A stretch of 41,972 bases of DNA. Origin: a virus. How positions within the stretch are numbered: the stretch's first letter is position 1; every line of letters starts with the position of its first letter. The stretch is taken from positions 1 through 41,972 of IMG/VR virus record IMGVR_UViG_3300011113_000741; one strand, 5' to 3'. This document shows, one piece after another, positions 19,601 through 26,544 of the stretch. A program made the position numbers and the translations under genes. A model generated the notes under the pieces. That model did no database searches. It was not told the DNA's origin and saw only the letters and a list, made by a program, of their open reading frames with translations.

Positions 19601-20250
19601 ATACTGGCCCTGCGTATACTGTAACAATAAACGATCCGACCGTTGGAAGCGAATTGAATAATTCTGATATTGTTGTATCTGCAGCTGATCTATATGTTGA
19701 TGCTGGCCAAATAGTTAACATTGCCTCTACGCCTGGTGTTCTCTTGAGTTTAGGCGCAATTGCCGGCCTGTCGGGGCTTGCAGTATCTGCTATATCAAAT
19801 GCAATAGCCGCAGGGACAGAGGGTGCTGGAGTTCCGCTTGACGTTCCTCTTGGAGACTTCTTCGGGTCTACAGCACGTACATTCACCTCTCCTTACAATA
19901 ATCCGCTAACTAAAGCGTTTGAGGATAAAATGGGAGAAGGCCTGGCAGGCGTTGTTAAGAACTTGTCTTTCACGTGGATGGATGTTCCGTGGGAAGTCGA
20001 TTGGAATTCACGTGCACCCATGGCATGCAAGGTGAACATCACATTTGCTCCGATCCATGATATTGCTCCTGGTCTCGATTCTAACGGATTTAACAGAGCC
20101 CCAATTTACAATGTCGGACAGATTATGCACGACTCTTTCGGCAGCCCGAGGGCAGATGGTGGCAATGCTAGCAGATATTTCTACAGAAAGGGCGGAACTG
20201 TGGCTGAGCAGGCTGCAAATCCTGAGAATTTTCAGCCTTACAAGATATAG
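16585..20250 (+). CDS. Very large baseplate/tube-initiator-like virion protein (gp48/gp54-type C-terminal half)
   Basis: Product of 1221 aa from ATG 16585, preceded by GGAGG at 16577-16581; a TTG four codons upstream is less likely. The C-terminal half holds features of tail-tube initiator proteins: YMPFNFRDLRTNEIVAFHAF, then GFGRADPIQNYSNTNRSIGL, then a helix with FDEMWFKINKLTTLVYPQYT, and near the end NLSFTWMDVPWEVD and INITFAPIHDI-like strands. The first 600 or so residues are unrelated to anything I recognise. T4 gp48 and gp54 are each under 370 aa, so this protein may combine a tube-cap fold with a large baseplate domain. It sits between tape measure and gp53-like genes, as expected for a baseplate-tube junction. 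Confidence 0.65.
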   Translation: MSTRQTLRDFLTSIGSTSTGISYVVDRGANDVVDEGDDLGVDPGTSKRLLEFDASSTLLGDYVSHITARNQFPISPGTHQAPNSTRGSALQPAESSGATSVFAEVTTGEFAEPLNRSNSTIFDSAGYPLDSLVDKTGDGSAKSGNTLLTEIVSADGNSDTEIDQAPVVLGSFSALKKYNRFSPTSDPSSFSNDDAGYPQTSVAYAEDNVMRVQVGDGVYEPQTAEVSADISQEDLRNAARSMILKAAGWDTTTFPNQASDPGTAFDDVASLSLSKFPSIANREQGTVDHYRAQDSFGMPVASNGEDSILAGRGDAVQKSISESKYMLTRGSTHTADQRFTDDQSKSPPSNERVQALQAGIAMLGLANIIDNRVTLMNTDLESLQVSKDKVLRGPYSLGTSIKSNVSAKMRALIHSFMFQTGIYSYTACVSEGLYACFGLSSEFSALTTGISYETPNIAQNYESEILKISNNLDYDSSAYFDSPMYLSHGFWRAVSESAIRSIKNVQESAESLSGADFVGSILQTKDSLAVRIMNVFCSIGYQRLVMQGITSEAAAAGDPIKNPYDLDSYPIAPGTRQMKSRDGTLISNASLAWRNSSLPSMFILPVEAMAATLDMDYMFDPDKGANPIKGMLGSTMYDKTYVKGIRNSNAIPPIAAKLLEDRLGAEYMPFNFRDLRTNEIVAFHAFLETLTDGYTANFTETKGFGRADPIQNYSNTNRSIGLSFWVVATSKEDFDEMWFKINKLTTLVYPQYTRGRSVSQKDESASIGSIIGQTVNFEQPFSQIAGGTPVIRMRVGDLIKTNYSRSNFAKLFGVGNDSFFVTTAGVGDAVAAGLTSGLAGGTGAGSFGQDSSQQNGFEKATQNIDLRLAPFLVYAASPMELTQFTSLAQGQIASGIAQAATDVAAEFLAYYLKNGFVNPLLYGDRYKFFGNDPGSPSSRADNAGADTSTSELEFFGLKSSLILKARSTPYIASTKDENTGFYRKIKILRPVLVKYKNTVTTNNQNDTGPAYTVTINDPTVGSELNNSDIVVSAADLYVDAGQIVNIASTPGVLLSLGAIAGLSGLAVSAISNAIAAGTEGAGVPLDVPLGDFFGSTARTFTSPYNNPLTKAFEDKMGEGLAGVVKNLSFTWMDVPWEVDWNSRAPMACKVNITFAPIHDIAPGLDSNGFNRAPIYNVGQIMHDSFGSPRADGGNASRYFYRKGGTVAEQAANPENFQPYKI

Positions 20251-20267
20251 AGATGTGAGGTGATTAA

Positions 20268-20561
20268 ATGGCAACAAGTAGATACGCATTCGTGAACAGA
20301 ATTAACGGCGAGAAGATTTCAACAACTGATATAAGCTCCAAAATATACTTTGCAGTAAATCAAAACAGAATTAGATACAACACGATTAGACTTACTGAGA
20401 ATCGAAGGCTTGACCACATCGCAGGGCAGGCGTATGGAGATTCATCACTTTGGTGGGTCATTGCTTCCGCATCTGGAATAGGATGGAATCTGCAGTGTCC
20501 GTCTGATACAATTCTAAATGTCCCAGCAGATTTAAACCAAGTCTTCAGCTTGCTAAGGTAG
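20268..20561 (+). CDS. gp53: Baseplate wedge protein gp53-like with LysM-type fold
   Basis: Product of 97 aa. After an N-terminal strand region, residues about 44-90 read RRLDHIAGQAYGDSSLWWVI then IGWNLQCPSDTILNVPADL, the degenerate LysM-like pattern seen in phage tail and baseplate LysM proteins, including T4 gp53 (196 aa). In baseplates such LysM folds bridge wedge and hub and do not bind peptidoglycan. A GAGGTGA ribosome site precedes the ATG, and the next gene starts three bases after the stop. Confidence 0.75.
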   Translation: MATSRYAFVNRINGEKISTTDISSKIYFAVNQNRIRYNTIRLTENRRLDHIAGQAYGDSSLWWVIASASGIGWNLQCPSDTILNVPADLNQVFSLLR

Positions 20562-20564
20562 AAA

Positions 20565-23393
20565 ATGGCAGACTCTTATACAACACCTGCAACCAACGTT
20601 GAGGCATACACTGCCCTAAGGGAAGCAGCTGACGGATTGCTAAAATATGTTGCGTTTGGTGACCTCAGCGAGCAAAACAATGCAAAGGTGTCTGTCCAAA
20701 ACCTTGCCAACCCAAGAGCTTCTGCGGAATCAAGCTTTTGTGAGCAATTATTGGGCAGCTCCGAGGCTGTTCCCGACAACAACCTGTTGAGTGCGCAGCT
20801 ACAGCCTGCTAGCAAGGGTGGCAGGCTATCAGAAGAGGAAGCAAAGGATCCTGGCATCATCCTGCACACTCCGACGCTGATGGACTCAAAAATTGATCCA
20901 ACCAGAAACATCTCTCTTGTCTATCACAAGGCTCGCACCAAGGTTGATTTTGCGTCATCTCTTTCTGATATTTCTGCACTTTTTTGCAATCTAATGCCAA
21001 CCACGGAGCTTTCTCTCTGCGTTCCGTACTTCGATGTCAGGATATTCTACCCAAAAGAGCCGACAGGCCTTGGAAAGCTTAGCCCATTTAGGTTTGTTGG
21101 AATCGGAAAAAAGCAGTCTGAGAGCTTTGACGAAACAAACACAGAAGATCAGAACCTGATTGGAACAGACGTGGCAGGCATGGAAATATTTTGCATGCCA
21201 CAGACGCTTGTTGGTCAAAATTCGCAAATAAACAGCCCGGAGATGATAGAGGCAAGAGGTTTGCAAGCCATTGATCCGTCAGTGCCTCTCATGACGCTAG
21301 AAAGCGCAAACGTGCAGCAAGTCGGAGTCGGGGGATCTCTCTATGCGCAGACCAAGGTAGATCTAAAACTTGTATTGCATGATAGGTCTCGGCTCTCTGA
21401 TATAGAGCCGCTCATATCTGTTGAGGTCTTCCCGACAGTAACTTTTAGAATAGAATACGGGTGGTCACACCCAGACACCAACGACATGATGGGTGGTGCT
21501 TACGCAAAACTTCTGAATAGAATGAGAGTAAAACAAGATTTCGCTTTGTACTCTGTCTCAGTTGGCACAAGAGATGCAAACTCTCTAAACATTAGCATAA
21601 GCCTTGTATCTAAGGGAGACTACATTGCCAAAAGCGCAGGGATCATATCAGCGGGAGGAGACTACATACCTTACACAGCAGTTCTGTCTCTTCTGAGACA
21701 ATTCGTTAATGTTCAATCTTCCAAGACAACGGACGATAAAACTTCTTTAAATCCAGTGAACTACGTTTCAAAGGCTGGATCCACGGTTATAGCGAGCACA
21801 TCTGATGGTGTAACAAGCAATAAGTTTGTGTCAATTGCTGCATTTTATAAGTTCTATAAGTCAATAAAAAAGATTACTGATGGTGAAAAAGCTGACAGTG
21901 CTCAATTGTCGGAAATTATAAAAGAGCTAACTGCGCTTGATGTAAGTGGTGCTAGCACGACTCTAGAGGATTACACATCGAATCTTTTTGAGCTAAAGGT
22001 TGCGGGTTCGACCAAGCCAACAATTTATGGATCAGAAATCACACCTTTCCCAATCACAAATCCTGATGGTACTTCAAGATACTTTAATTACTCAGCATCT
22101 TTGGGCAATATTACCAAGATAGAGAGCGAGACTGGAACGTCGGTCAGCACAGATCAGGAGATATCTGGTGCTCCTGTTGTGCCGCTGGCTTCTCTCGTTG
22201 CTAAGCTTGTCGCAAAGCCAATCATGCTTTCGGATCCCACGATATCAGAGGCCAGGATACATTGCTTCTCTTTTAATTCTACTTGCGGGGCTATGGCGCA
22301 GGAAAACATTGGTAATTTTCCAATAGTCGTGAATGATCTGCTTGAGCGGCAAGAAGGAGACAAAAAGATTTCTGGTCTCAATTCAAGATCTTCTGCAGCC
22401 TCAGCATTTAGCAAGATCCTGGCACAAGTCAACAATCCGGCATCAAAATACTACGGATTTTCACTAGAACAGAACAATCTAGACCAAGAAGTCAAAAAGA
22501 TTCAAGAGGGCTACACGCCTTCTGAAGATTCTGAAGCTGATGATGCTGCGAGAAAGGAAGCACAAGCCAAGATTGACGCAAAAGTAAAAGCTGCTAACGC
22601 TGAAATAGAGCAAAAGAACAAAGATTTTCTGAAGGCGAAGAATATCACAGGAAATGAGATTGCATTCGTTCCTCCTCGGATAAAATACCAGATGGAGGTG
22701 GTGCCCGCATATTCCAGCACAGCGCTAATTGACAAGCCTAACAAGTCGATTCTTCGGATCATCATCTACGATGATCGTGCAGGAAACTTTAACAATCTTG
22801 GAAATCTACTTTTTTCAATGATCAACAACAGCGGTGTTGCAACAGTAGATGGATCGCTTACTGATTCTGATTACCTTGTCAAGCTTGACCCGCCAAATGA
22901 GGACGGCACAACAAACTATGCTGTGAAAAGCATACGTGCACTTCGAGAAATTGTCTCAAAGATGTATCCAACAATAACAATTGGAATAGAGGGAACTGTC
23001 GTTGAATCTGCAACTTTCAACTCGCAGCCATCTGGAGAGATTGCATCCTCCTATCTGTTGACAGCTACGGGCGGGACAGGAACTTCATCCGTCTATGGAA
23101 GTAGCGCAAATGCTGACATGGCAGATGATGTGCTTGTTATTCCTTCTACAGTTAGCATCAACATGCTAGGAAATGTGTGTCTTTCAAGGGGACAGACATA
23201 CTACATTGATTTTGGCACAGGAACCACGATTGATAACACCTACACTGTGCAGTCTGTTAGTCACAGCTTCAGACCCGGACAGTTCAAGACGAGTGCCACA
23301 TTCCTGCCTGTCAGTTCTGCTACAATGAGAACTGTCACCAGGCAGCTAAATGATCTCAGAAAGCTTGCTATACGAGCAGCGCCTGCAGTTTAG
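20565..23393 (+). CDS. Large baseplate hub-like virion protein
   Basis: Product of 942 aa. A segment around residue 300 (FPTVTFRIEYGWSHPDTND) and the C-terminal block INMLGNVCLSRGQTYYIDFG followed by YTVQSVSHSFRPGQFKTSAT resemble hub proteins of the T4 gp27 / phage gpD kind, in which a final beta domain closes the hub ring. Between them are a Lys/Ala/Glu-rich coiled coil (around residues 650-700) and mixed alpha/beta regions. It is much larger than T4 gp27 (391 aa). It is the last gene of the tail block before replication genes. Hub function is inferred from the C-terminal pattern and neighbours. Confidence 0.6.
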   Translation: MADSYTTPATNVEAYTALREAADGLLKYVAFGDLSEQNNAKVSVQNLANPRASAESSFCEQLLGSSEAVPDNNLLSAQLQPASKGGRLSEEEAKDPGIILHTPTLMDSKIDPTRNISLVYHKARTKVDFASSLSDISALFCNLMPTTELSLCVPYFDVRIFYPKEPTGLGKLSPFRFVGIGKKQSESFDETNTEDQNLIGTDVAGMEIFCMPQTLVGQNSQINSPEMIEARGLQAIDPSVPLMTLESANVQQVGVGGSLYAQTKVDLKLVLHDRSRLSDIEPLISVEVFPTVTFRIEYGWSHPDTNDMMGGAYAKLLNRMRVKQDFALYSVSVGTRDANSLNISISLVSKGDYIAKSAGIISAGGDYIPYTAVLSLLRQFVNVQSSKTTDDKTSLNPVNYVSKAGSTVIASTSDGVTSNKFVSIAAFYKFYKSIKKITDGEKADSAQLSEIIKELTALDVSGASTTLEDYTSNLFELKVAGSTKPTIYGSEITPFPITNPDGTSRYFNYSASLGNITKIESETGTSVSTDQEISGAPVVPLASLVAKLVAKPIMLSDPTISEARIHCFSFNSTCGAMAQENIGNFPIVVNDLLERQEGDKKISGLNSRSSAASAFSKILAQVNNPASKYYGFSLEQNNLDQEVKKIQEGYTPSEDSEADDAARKEAQAKIDAKVKAANAEIEQKNKDFLKAKNITGNEIAFVPPRIKYQMEVVPAYSSTALIDKPNKSILRIIIYDDRAGNFNNLGNLLFSMINNSGVATVDGSLTDSDYLVKLDPPNEDGTTNYAVKSIRALREIVSKMYPTITIGIEGTVVESATFNSQPSGEIASSYLLTATGGTGTSSVYGSSANADMADDVLVIPSTVSINMLGNVCLSRGQTYYIDFGTGTTIDNTYTVQSVSHSFRPGQFKTSATFLPVSSATMRTVTRQLNDLRKLAIRAAPAV

Positions 23394-23426
23394 TGTAAAG
23401 ACATGTTTGAATAGAAATAATATTGT

Positions 23427-24557
23427 GTGAGAATTTTATTTGATTCAAATTTAACAGGTGCAAGCAAGGATTTCATCTGGGAAGATGGAAGTCTCCACTT
23501 TTCAGATCTAAGCAATCCAGATTGGCATTTTGACACTAGAAAAAAGAGGGCAGGATGTGTTAGAGCTGCATCAGAAGCTGCAGGATTAAATCTTGTCTTG
23601 GAGCCTGGTTCACCACAGGTAAAGTTCTGGAAGAAGCACACGCAGTTTCCTGCGTGGCACAGAATACTGACTCGTGATAAGTTTGAGGACCACATCAGGA
23701 ATCAAATTAGAGTCGTTACCGACTTCCTTTCTGATGAGAACAACAAATATTTTCTAACCACCTTTCAAGTTCAGCAGTCTTTAATCGATGCATTACAACC
23801 CGCGCGTGTCAGTGACAAAAGCCTCCAAGAGTTTGGATTTTTGCCAGATAGAGACGGATTTGTATCGATTCCTGAATATGACAATGTCAGCTCTTCAACC
23901 GGAAGGATGTCGATTAAGTCCGGACCTAAAATCTTGACCATGCAGAGAGATCTTAGAAAGAACATTGTCTCGCGGTGGAGCGATGGCGTCCTTGTCGAGG
24001 TTGATTTCAGAGCGCTCGAAGCAAGAGTTTTGTGCTGGATTTGTGGAAACAAGCCGGATACAGACGACGTCTACGAGTGGATATCGAAAAAAATGGAGAC
24101 AGGCAACGTCCCAAGGGAAGTGGTAAAAGAGGCGACCCTTGCTGCAATCTACGGGATGTCAAGAAGAAACTTCGTGCTAAGATACCAGGACATGCCAGAT
24201 TCCCCAGAGATATACGATTCCATTCGAAAACTGATGAGGGTCAAAGACCTAGAGGACAAGCTCACAAAATTAGATAGATTTGAAAATGCATTTGGTAGAC
24301 CGCTACGCGATGCAAACGCGAGAGTGAGTCATCACGTTCAATCGTCTGCTGTTGACATTGCGTGCCACGGGTTTCATGACCTCTTGAAGCACATCGATGG
24401 AGATCATGCAGTTCCAATCTTTTTAATTCATGATGCTATTGTGCTAGATGTTAGAAAAAGCTATGTGCCTGAAGTTGAGAAAATCTGTAAAGAAGGGCTA
24501 ATGATCGATATCATTGGTCATCGTTTTCCTGTTAAAGCTGGGAGATTCATTAAATGA
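23427..24557 (+). CDS. Minimal family A (Pol I-type) DNA polymerase domain
   Basis: Product of 376 aa from a GTG start with no clear ribosome site. It contains the polymerase core: SSSTGRMSIKSGPKILTMQR (residues 155-174, like the TGRLSSxxPNLQ motif), motif A VDFRALEAR with D193, motif B R230-x3-K234-x7-Y242-G243, a GRP..N..VQSSAVDIA segment (290-312) and motif C LIHDAIVLDV with H335 and D336. The position of Pol I F762 is Leu, and the Glu after the motif C HD is Ala. No 3'-5' exonuclease or 5' nuclease domain is present; typical phage family A enzymes exceed 550 aa. It adds nucleotides to DNA if active. It overlaps the next gene by 4 bases. It might be an accessory or repair polymerase; T4 itself uses family B. 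Confidence 0.85.
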   Translation: MRILFDSNLTGASKDFIWEDGSLHFSDLSNPDWHFDTRKKRAGCVRAASEAAGLNLVLEPGSPQVKFWKKHTQFPAWHRILTRDKFEDHIRNQIRVVTDFLSDENNKYFLTTFQVQQSLIDALQPARVSDKSLQEFGFLPDRDGFVSIPEYDNVSSSTGRMSIKSGPKILTMQRDLRKNIVSRWSDGVLVEVDFRALEARVLCWICGNKPDTDDVYEWISKKMETGNVPREVVKEATLAAIYGMSRRNFVLRYQDMPDSPEIYDSIRKLMRVKDLEDKLTKLDRFENAFGRPLRDANARVSHHVQSSAVDIACHGFHDLLKHIDGDHAVPIFLIHDAIVLDVRKSYVPEVEKICKEGLMIDIIGHRFPVKAGRFIK

Positions 24558-25150
24558 GTGAGAGTGAGATTGTTCAAAATTTTGAAAAGTTTCGTAAGCT
24601 TCTACTGCGTGTAGAAAGTAGAAAGCAATTTCTTGAACCCTTCCTAGAAAAATACGGAGATAGAATTGCAACATCTCCTGGGCACGATAGAGGCAATAAG
24701 CAGGCCGCAGCACCGGGCGGTTTGGTAAAGAGGAGCCTGATTACCTTCTCAAATGCTCGAGATCTTTGCAAGCTTCCAGCTTTCGCAGAGAGAGAGATTG
24801 ACATTGAGTCAGTCATAATTGTAAGTCTATTATATGACATCGGCAGGATTGGAGACGAGAAGGGCGATTTCTATCTTCCACAGACCTCTTCGTGGCACAT
24901 CGAGAGAGGAAATCTTTACACCCACAATCCAGAAATTAGGCGGATGACACATCCGCACAGGGGCCTGTGCCTAATGCAATCAGAGGGCATTAGGCTTACT
25001 CAGGACGAGTGGATGACAATAATTTCACAACCAAACGCGTATGAAGAATCAAAATTTTATTCCGGGAGCGACATTCCGCTTATGTCTCTTTTTCATGCAG
25101 CGCTAAAGATTACCGGAATGGTAGACTCTTGCGGACCTGAGAATATTTAG
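24554..25150 (+). CDS. HD-domain-like protein with lost metal ligands (pseudo-hydrolase)
   Basis: Product of 198 aa, ATGA-coupled to the polymerase. The layout follows phage HD-domain phosphohydrolases: PGGLVKRSL (usual GGLLxHSL), VIIVSLLYDIGRIGD (usual LLHDIxK), MTHPHRGLCLMQ (usual LGHGEKS), WMTIISQPN (usual IRWHMG) and LMSLFHAALKI (usual LLHxAD). Thus R60, Y94, Q159 and L184 replace expected ligands, while D95 and one later His remain. The fold looks kept while catalysis looks lost, suggesting a structural, binding or regulatory partner, perhaps of the polymerase. The alignment was made by eye from memory of the family. Confidence 0.65.
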   Translation: MSESEIVQNFEKFRKLLLRVESRKQFLEPFLEKYGDRIATSPGHDRGNKQAAAPGGLVKRSLITFSNARDLCKLPAFAEREIDIESVIIVSLLYDIGRIGDEKGDFYLPQTSSWHIERGNLYTHNPEIRRMTHPHRGLCLMQSEGIRLTQDEWMTIISQPNAYEESKFYSGSDIPLMSLFHAALKITGMVDSCGPENI

Positions 25151-25155
25151 ATAAT

Positions 25156-26430
25156 GTGAGCAGAAAACCAGACGGAACACAGAGATCGGGTAGATTCACT
25201 GCGCCTCCTGCAGCGGGCGCTTTTGGTGGATCTGATACAGCATTGTCTCGACTAGCACGCCCATTTGTTCCCCAGCCCTTTAGGTCTACGGGAGGCATGA
25301 GCACATCAGCCGACACCATGATGTCAATCGGAATGGGCAGGCACAATACGGACGAGGAGATGCCAGACGACCAGATCAATATCAACGCGATTGTGAGTAG
25401 AAAAGTTTCTGATCGAAGATATTTACCTAGAAAGATAGGCAACATGAAGAATCTTCTACACACAGTTCCGATTTCAGAATCTCTTGCAATGTCTAGCGAC
25501 GATATCCACAAAAATTTTATGCTCTATGAGTTTTCTTTTTCAGATATCGGAAGCGGATTATCCAACCTAATCCCGGGCATGGGAAAGCAAGATACCAAAG
25601 CATCAGGAAATTCTGATTCGACTGGCGGGTTCCTCGATTCTGCGCTGCAGATTGGTGCATCATTCATTCCTTTCGCGGGAGACATCTACAAGGGCGTCAG
25701 AGCATACAGGACTTACGGAGACATAGAGGAAGAAGTAAAAGATCTTTTGGGTAGATTGGCTTCTGAGGTTGGTCTAATTGATCTCTATGCCTCTCCTCAA
25801 AACTCTGTAAACAGACAGAGAATTGAAAGAATTGCACTTAGGTCACAGACTGACAAGGATGAAATACTTGTCGCAACTACAAAGATCGCAACACTTGCAG
25901 TTGAATTTTTAATTGATGCTCTTTCATCGATTCCTTTTGAAGTTATCCCAAATCCGATTGCTGCCAAGGTTGACTCTATAATAGACGCAACGATCGCTTC
26001 GGCATTGCAGGTTGCTCCTTCGATCGACCCAACCGGAGAGAAGACAGCTTTAAACTTCTACAAGGTGGGAACAGAGATGGCTGACTCCATAAGGAGCCTA
26101 GCAGATAGCTTACCCGATCTTATGGTGCCAGATCAGCTTATATCAATGTGCAATTTGATATCTAATCTTGGCATAATTCATGGTGTTGTTAGCGGTTCTG
26201 ACAAAATTGCAGATCAAGAACCCAACGCAGATGCAGACGTTCCGCTTGCTGAGCGGAAGAATAGAAAGAAGCGTCGTGCAGACGAGATGAGCACAACCGG
26301 GAATGTAGCTGGCTACGTCGGGAAAGTTGCAGGTCCCGCCAACCCCAGGCAATTTTACTCTACCATGGCAAGAGCAGCAGGAAGCGAGTATCTTACTGAT
26401 CCTCTTAAAACTGCTAAACCAAAGCCTTGA
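25156..26430 (+). CDS. Unknown 424-aa protein with hydrophobic central helices
   Basis: Starts at GTG 25156, five bases after the preceding stop. I recognise no family. Residues 1-60 are Gly/Pro/Arg-rich and probably disordered. Around residues 155-185 a hydrophobic stretch with Gly and Pro (QIGASFIPFAGDIYKGVRAY) recalls helix-hairpin segments found in phage structural proteins and in toxin pre-domains. Further Ala/Ile-rich helices follow (residues 230-350), then a basic cluster RKNRKKRRADEM. No clear signal peptide. It lies between replication-type genes but could be a virion protein injected or packaged with DNA. Function unknown. Confidence 0.6.
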   Translation: MSRKPDGTQRSGRFTAPPAAGAFGGSDTALSRLARPFVPQPFRSTGGMSTSADTMMSIGMGRHNTDEEMPDDQININAIVSRKVSDRRYLPRKIGNMKNLLHTVPISESLAMSSDDIHKNFMLYEFSFSDIGSGLSNLIPGMGKQDTKASGNSDSTGGFLDSALQIGASFIPFAGDIYKGVRAYRTYGDIEEEVKDLLGRLASEVGLIDLYASPQNSVNRQRIERIALRSQTDKDEILVATTKIATLAVEFLIDALSSIPFEVIPNPIAAKVDSIIDATIASALQVAPSIDPTGEKTALNFYKVGTEMADSIRSLADSLPDLMVPDQLISMCNLISNLGIIHGVVSGSDKIADQEPNADADVPLAERKNRKKRRADEMSTTGNVAGYVGKVAGPANPRQFYSTMARAAGSEYLTDPLKTAKPKP

Positions 26431-26544
26431 AAACTCTCGCTCCCCAGTTTATGATTGGGGTGTGAGCTTACAACGCAAGCCACAAGAATTCTCTTGAGAC
26501 TTAAGAATTGTAAGTTGCACATTAAACATTAAAGGAAAGAAAAA
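26431..26544 (+). promoter_or_regulatory. Structured leader of the ssDNA-binding protein gene
   Basis: This 114-base leader can fold. CTTACAA (26467-26473) pairs with TTGTAAG (26508-26514); inside that loop GCAA (26475-26478) can pair with TTGC (26515-26518), which gives pseudoknot topology, and CAAGA/TCTTG (26483-26496) makes a small inner hairpin. CCCCA/TGGGG (26442-26460) is another possible stem. The ribosome site AAAGGAAAG follows. T4 gene 32 is translationally autoregulated through a leader pseudoknot, so a similar control is plausible here but unproven. Confidence 0.4.

Noticed and set aside
23427-25150. Polymerase plus HD protein as a DpoZ/DatZ pair of a 2-aminoadenine (Z) genome
   Set aside because: The HD protein lacks the metal ligands a dATP hydrolase needs, the polymerase has no exonuclease domain, and no PurZ gene is in the window.
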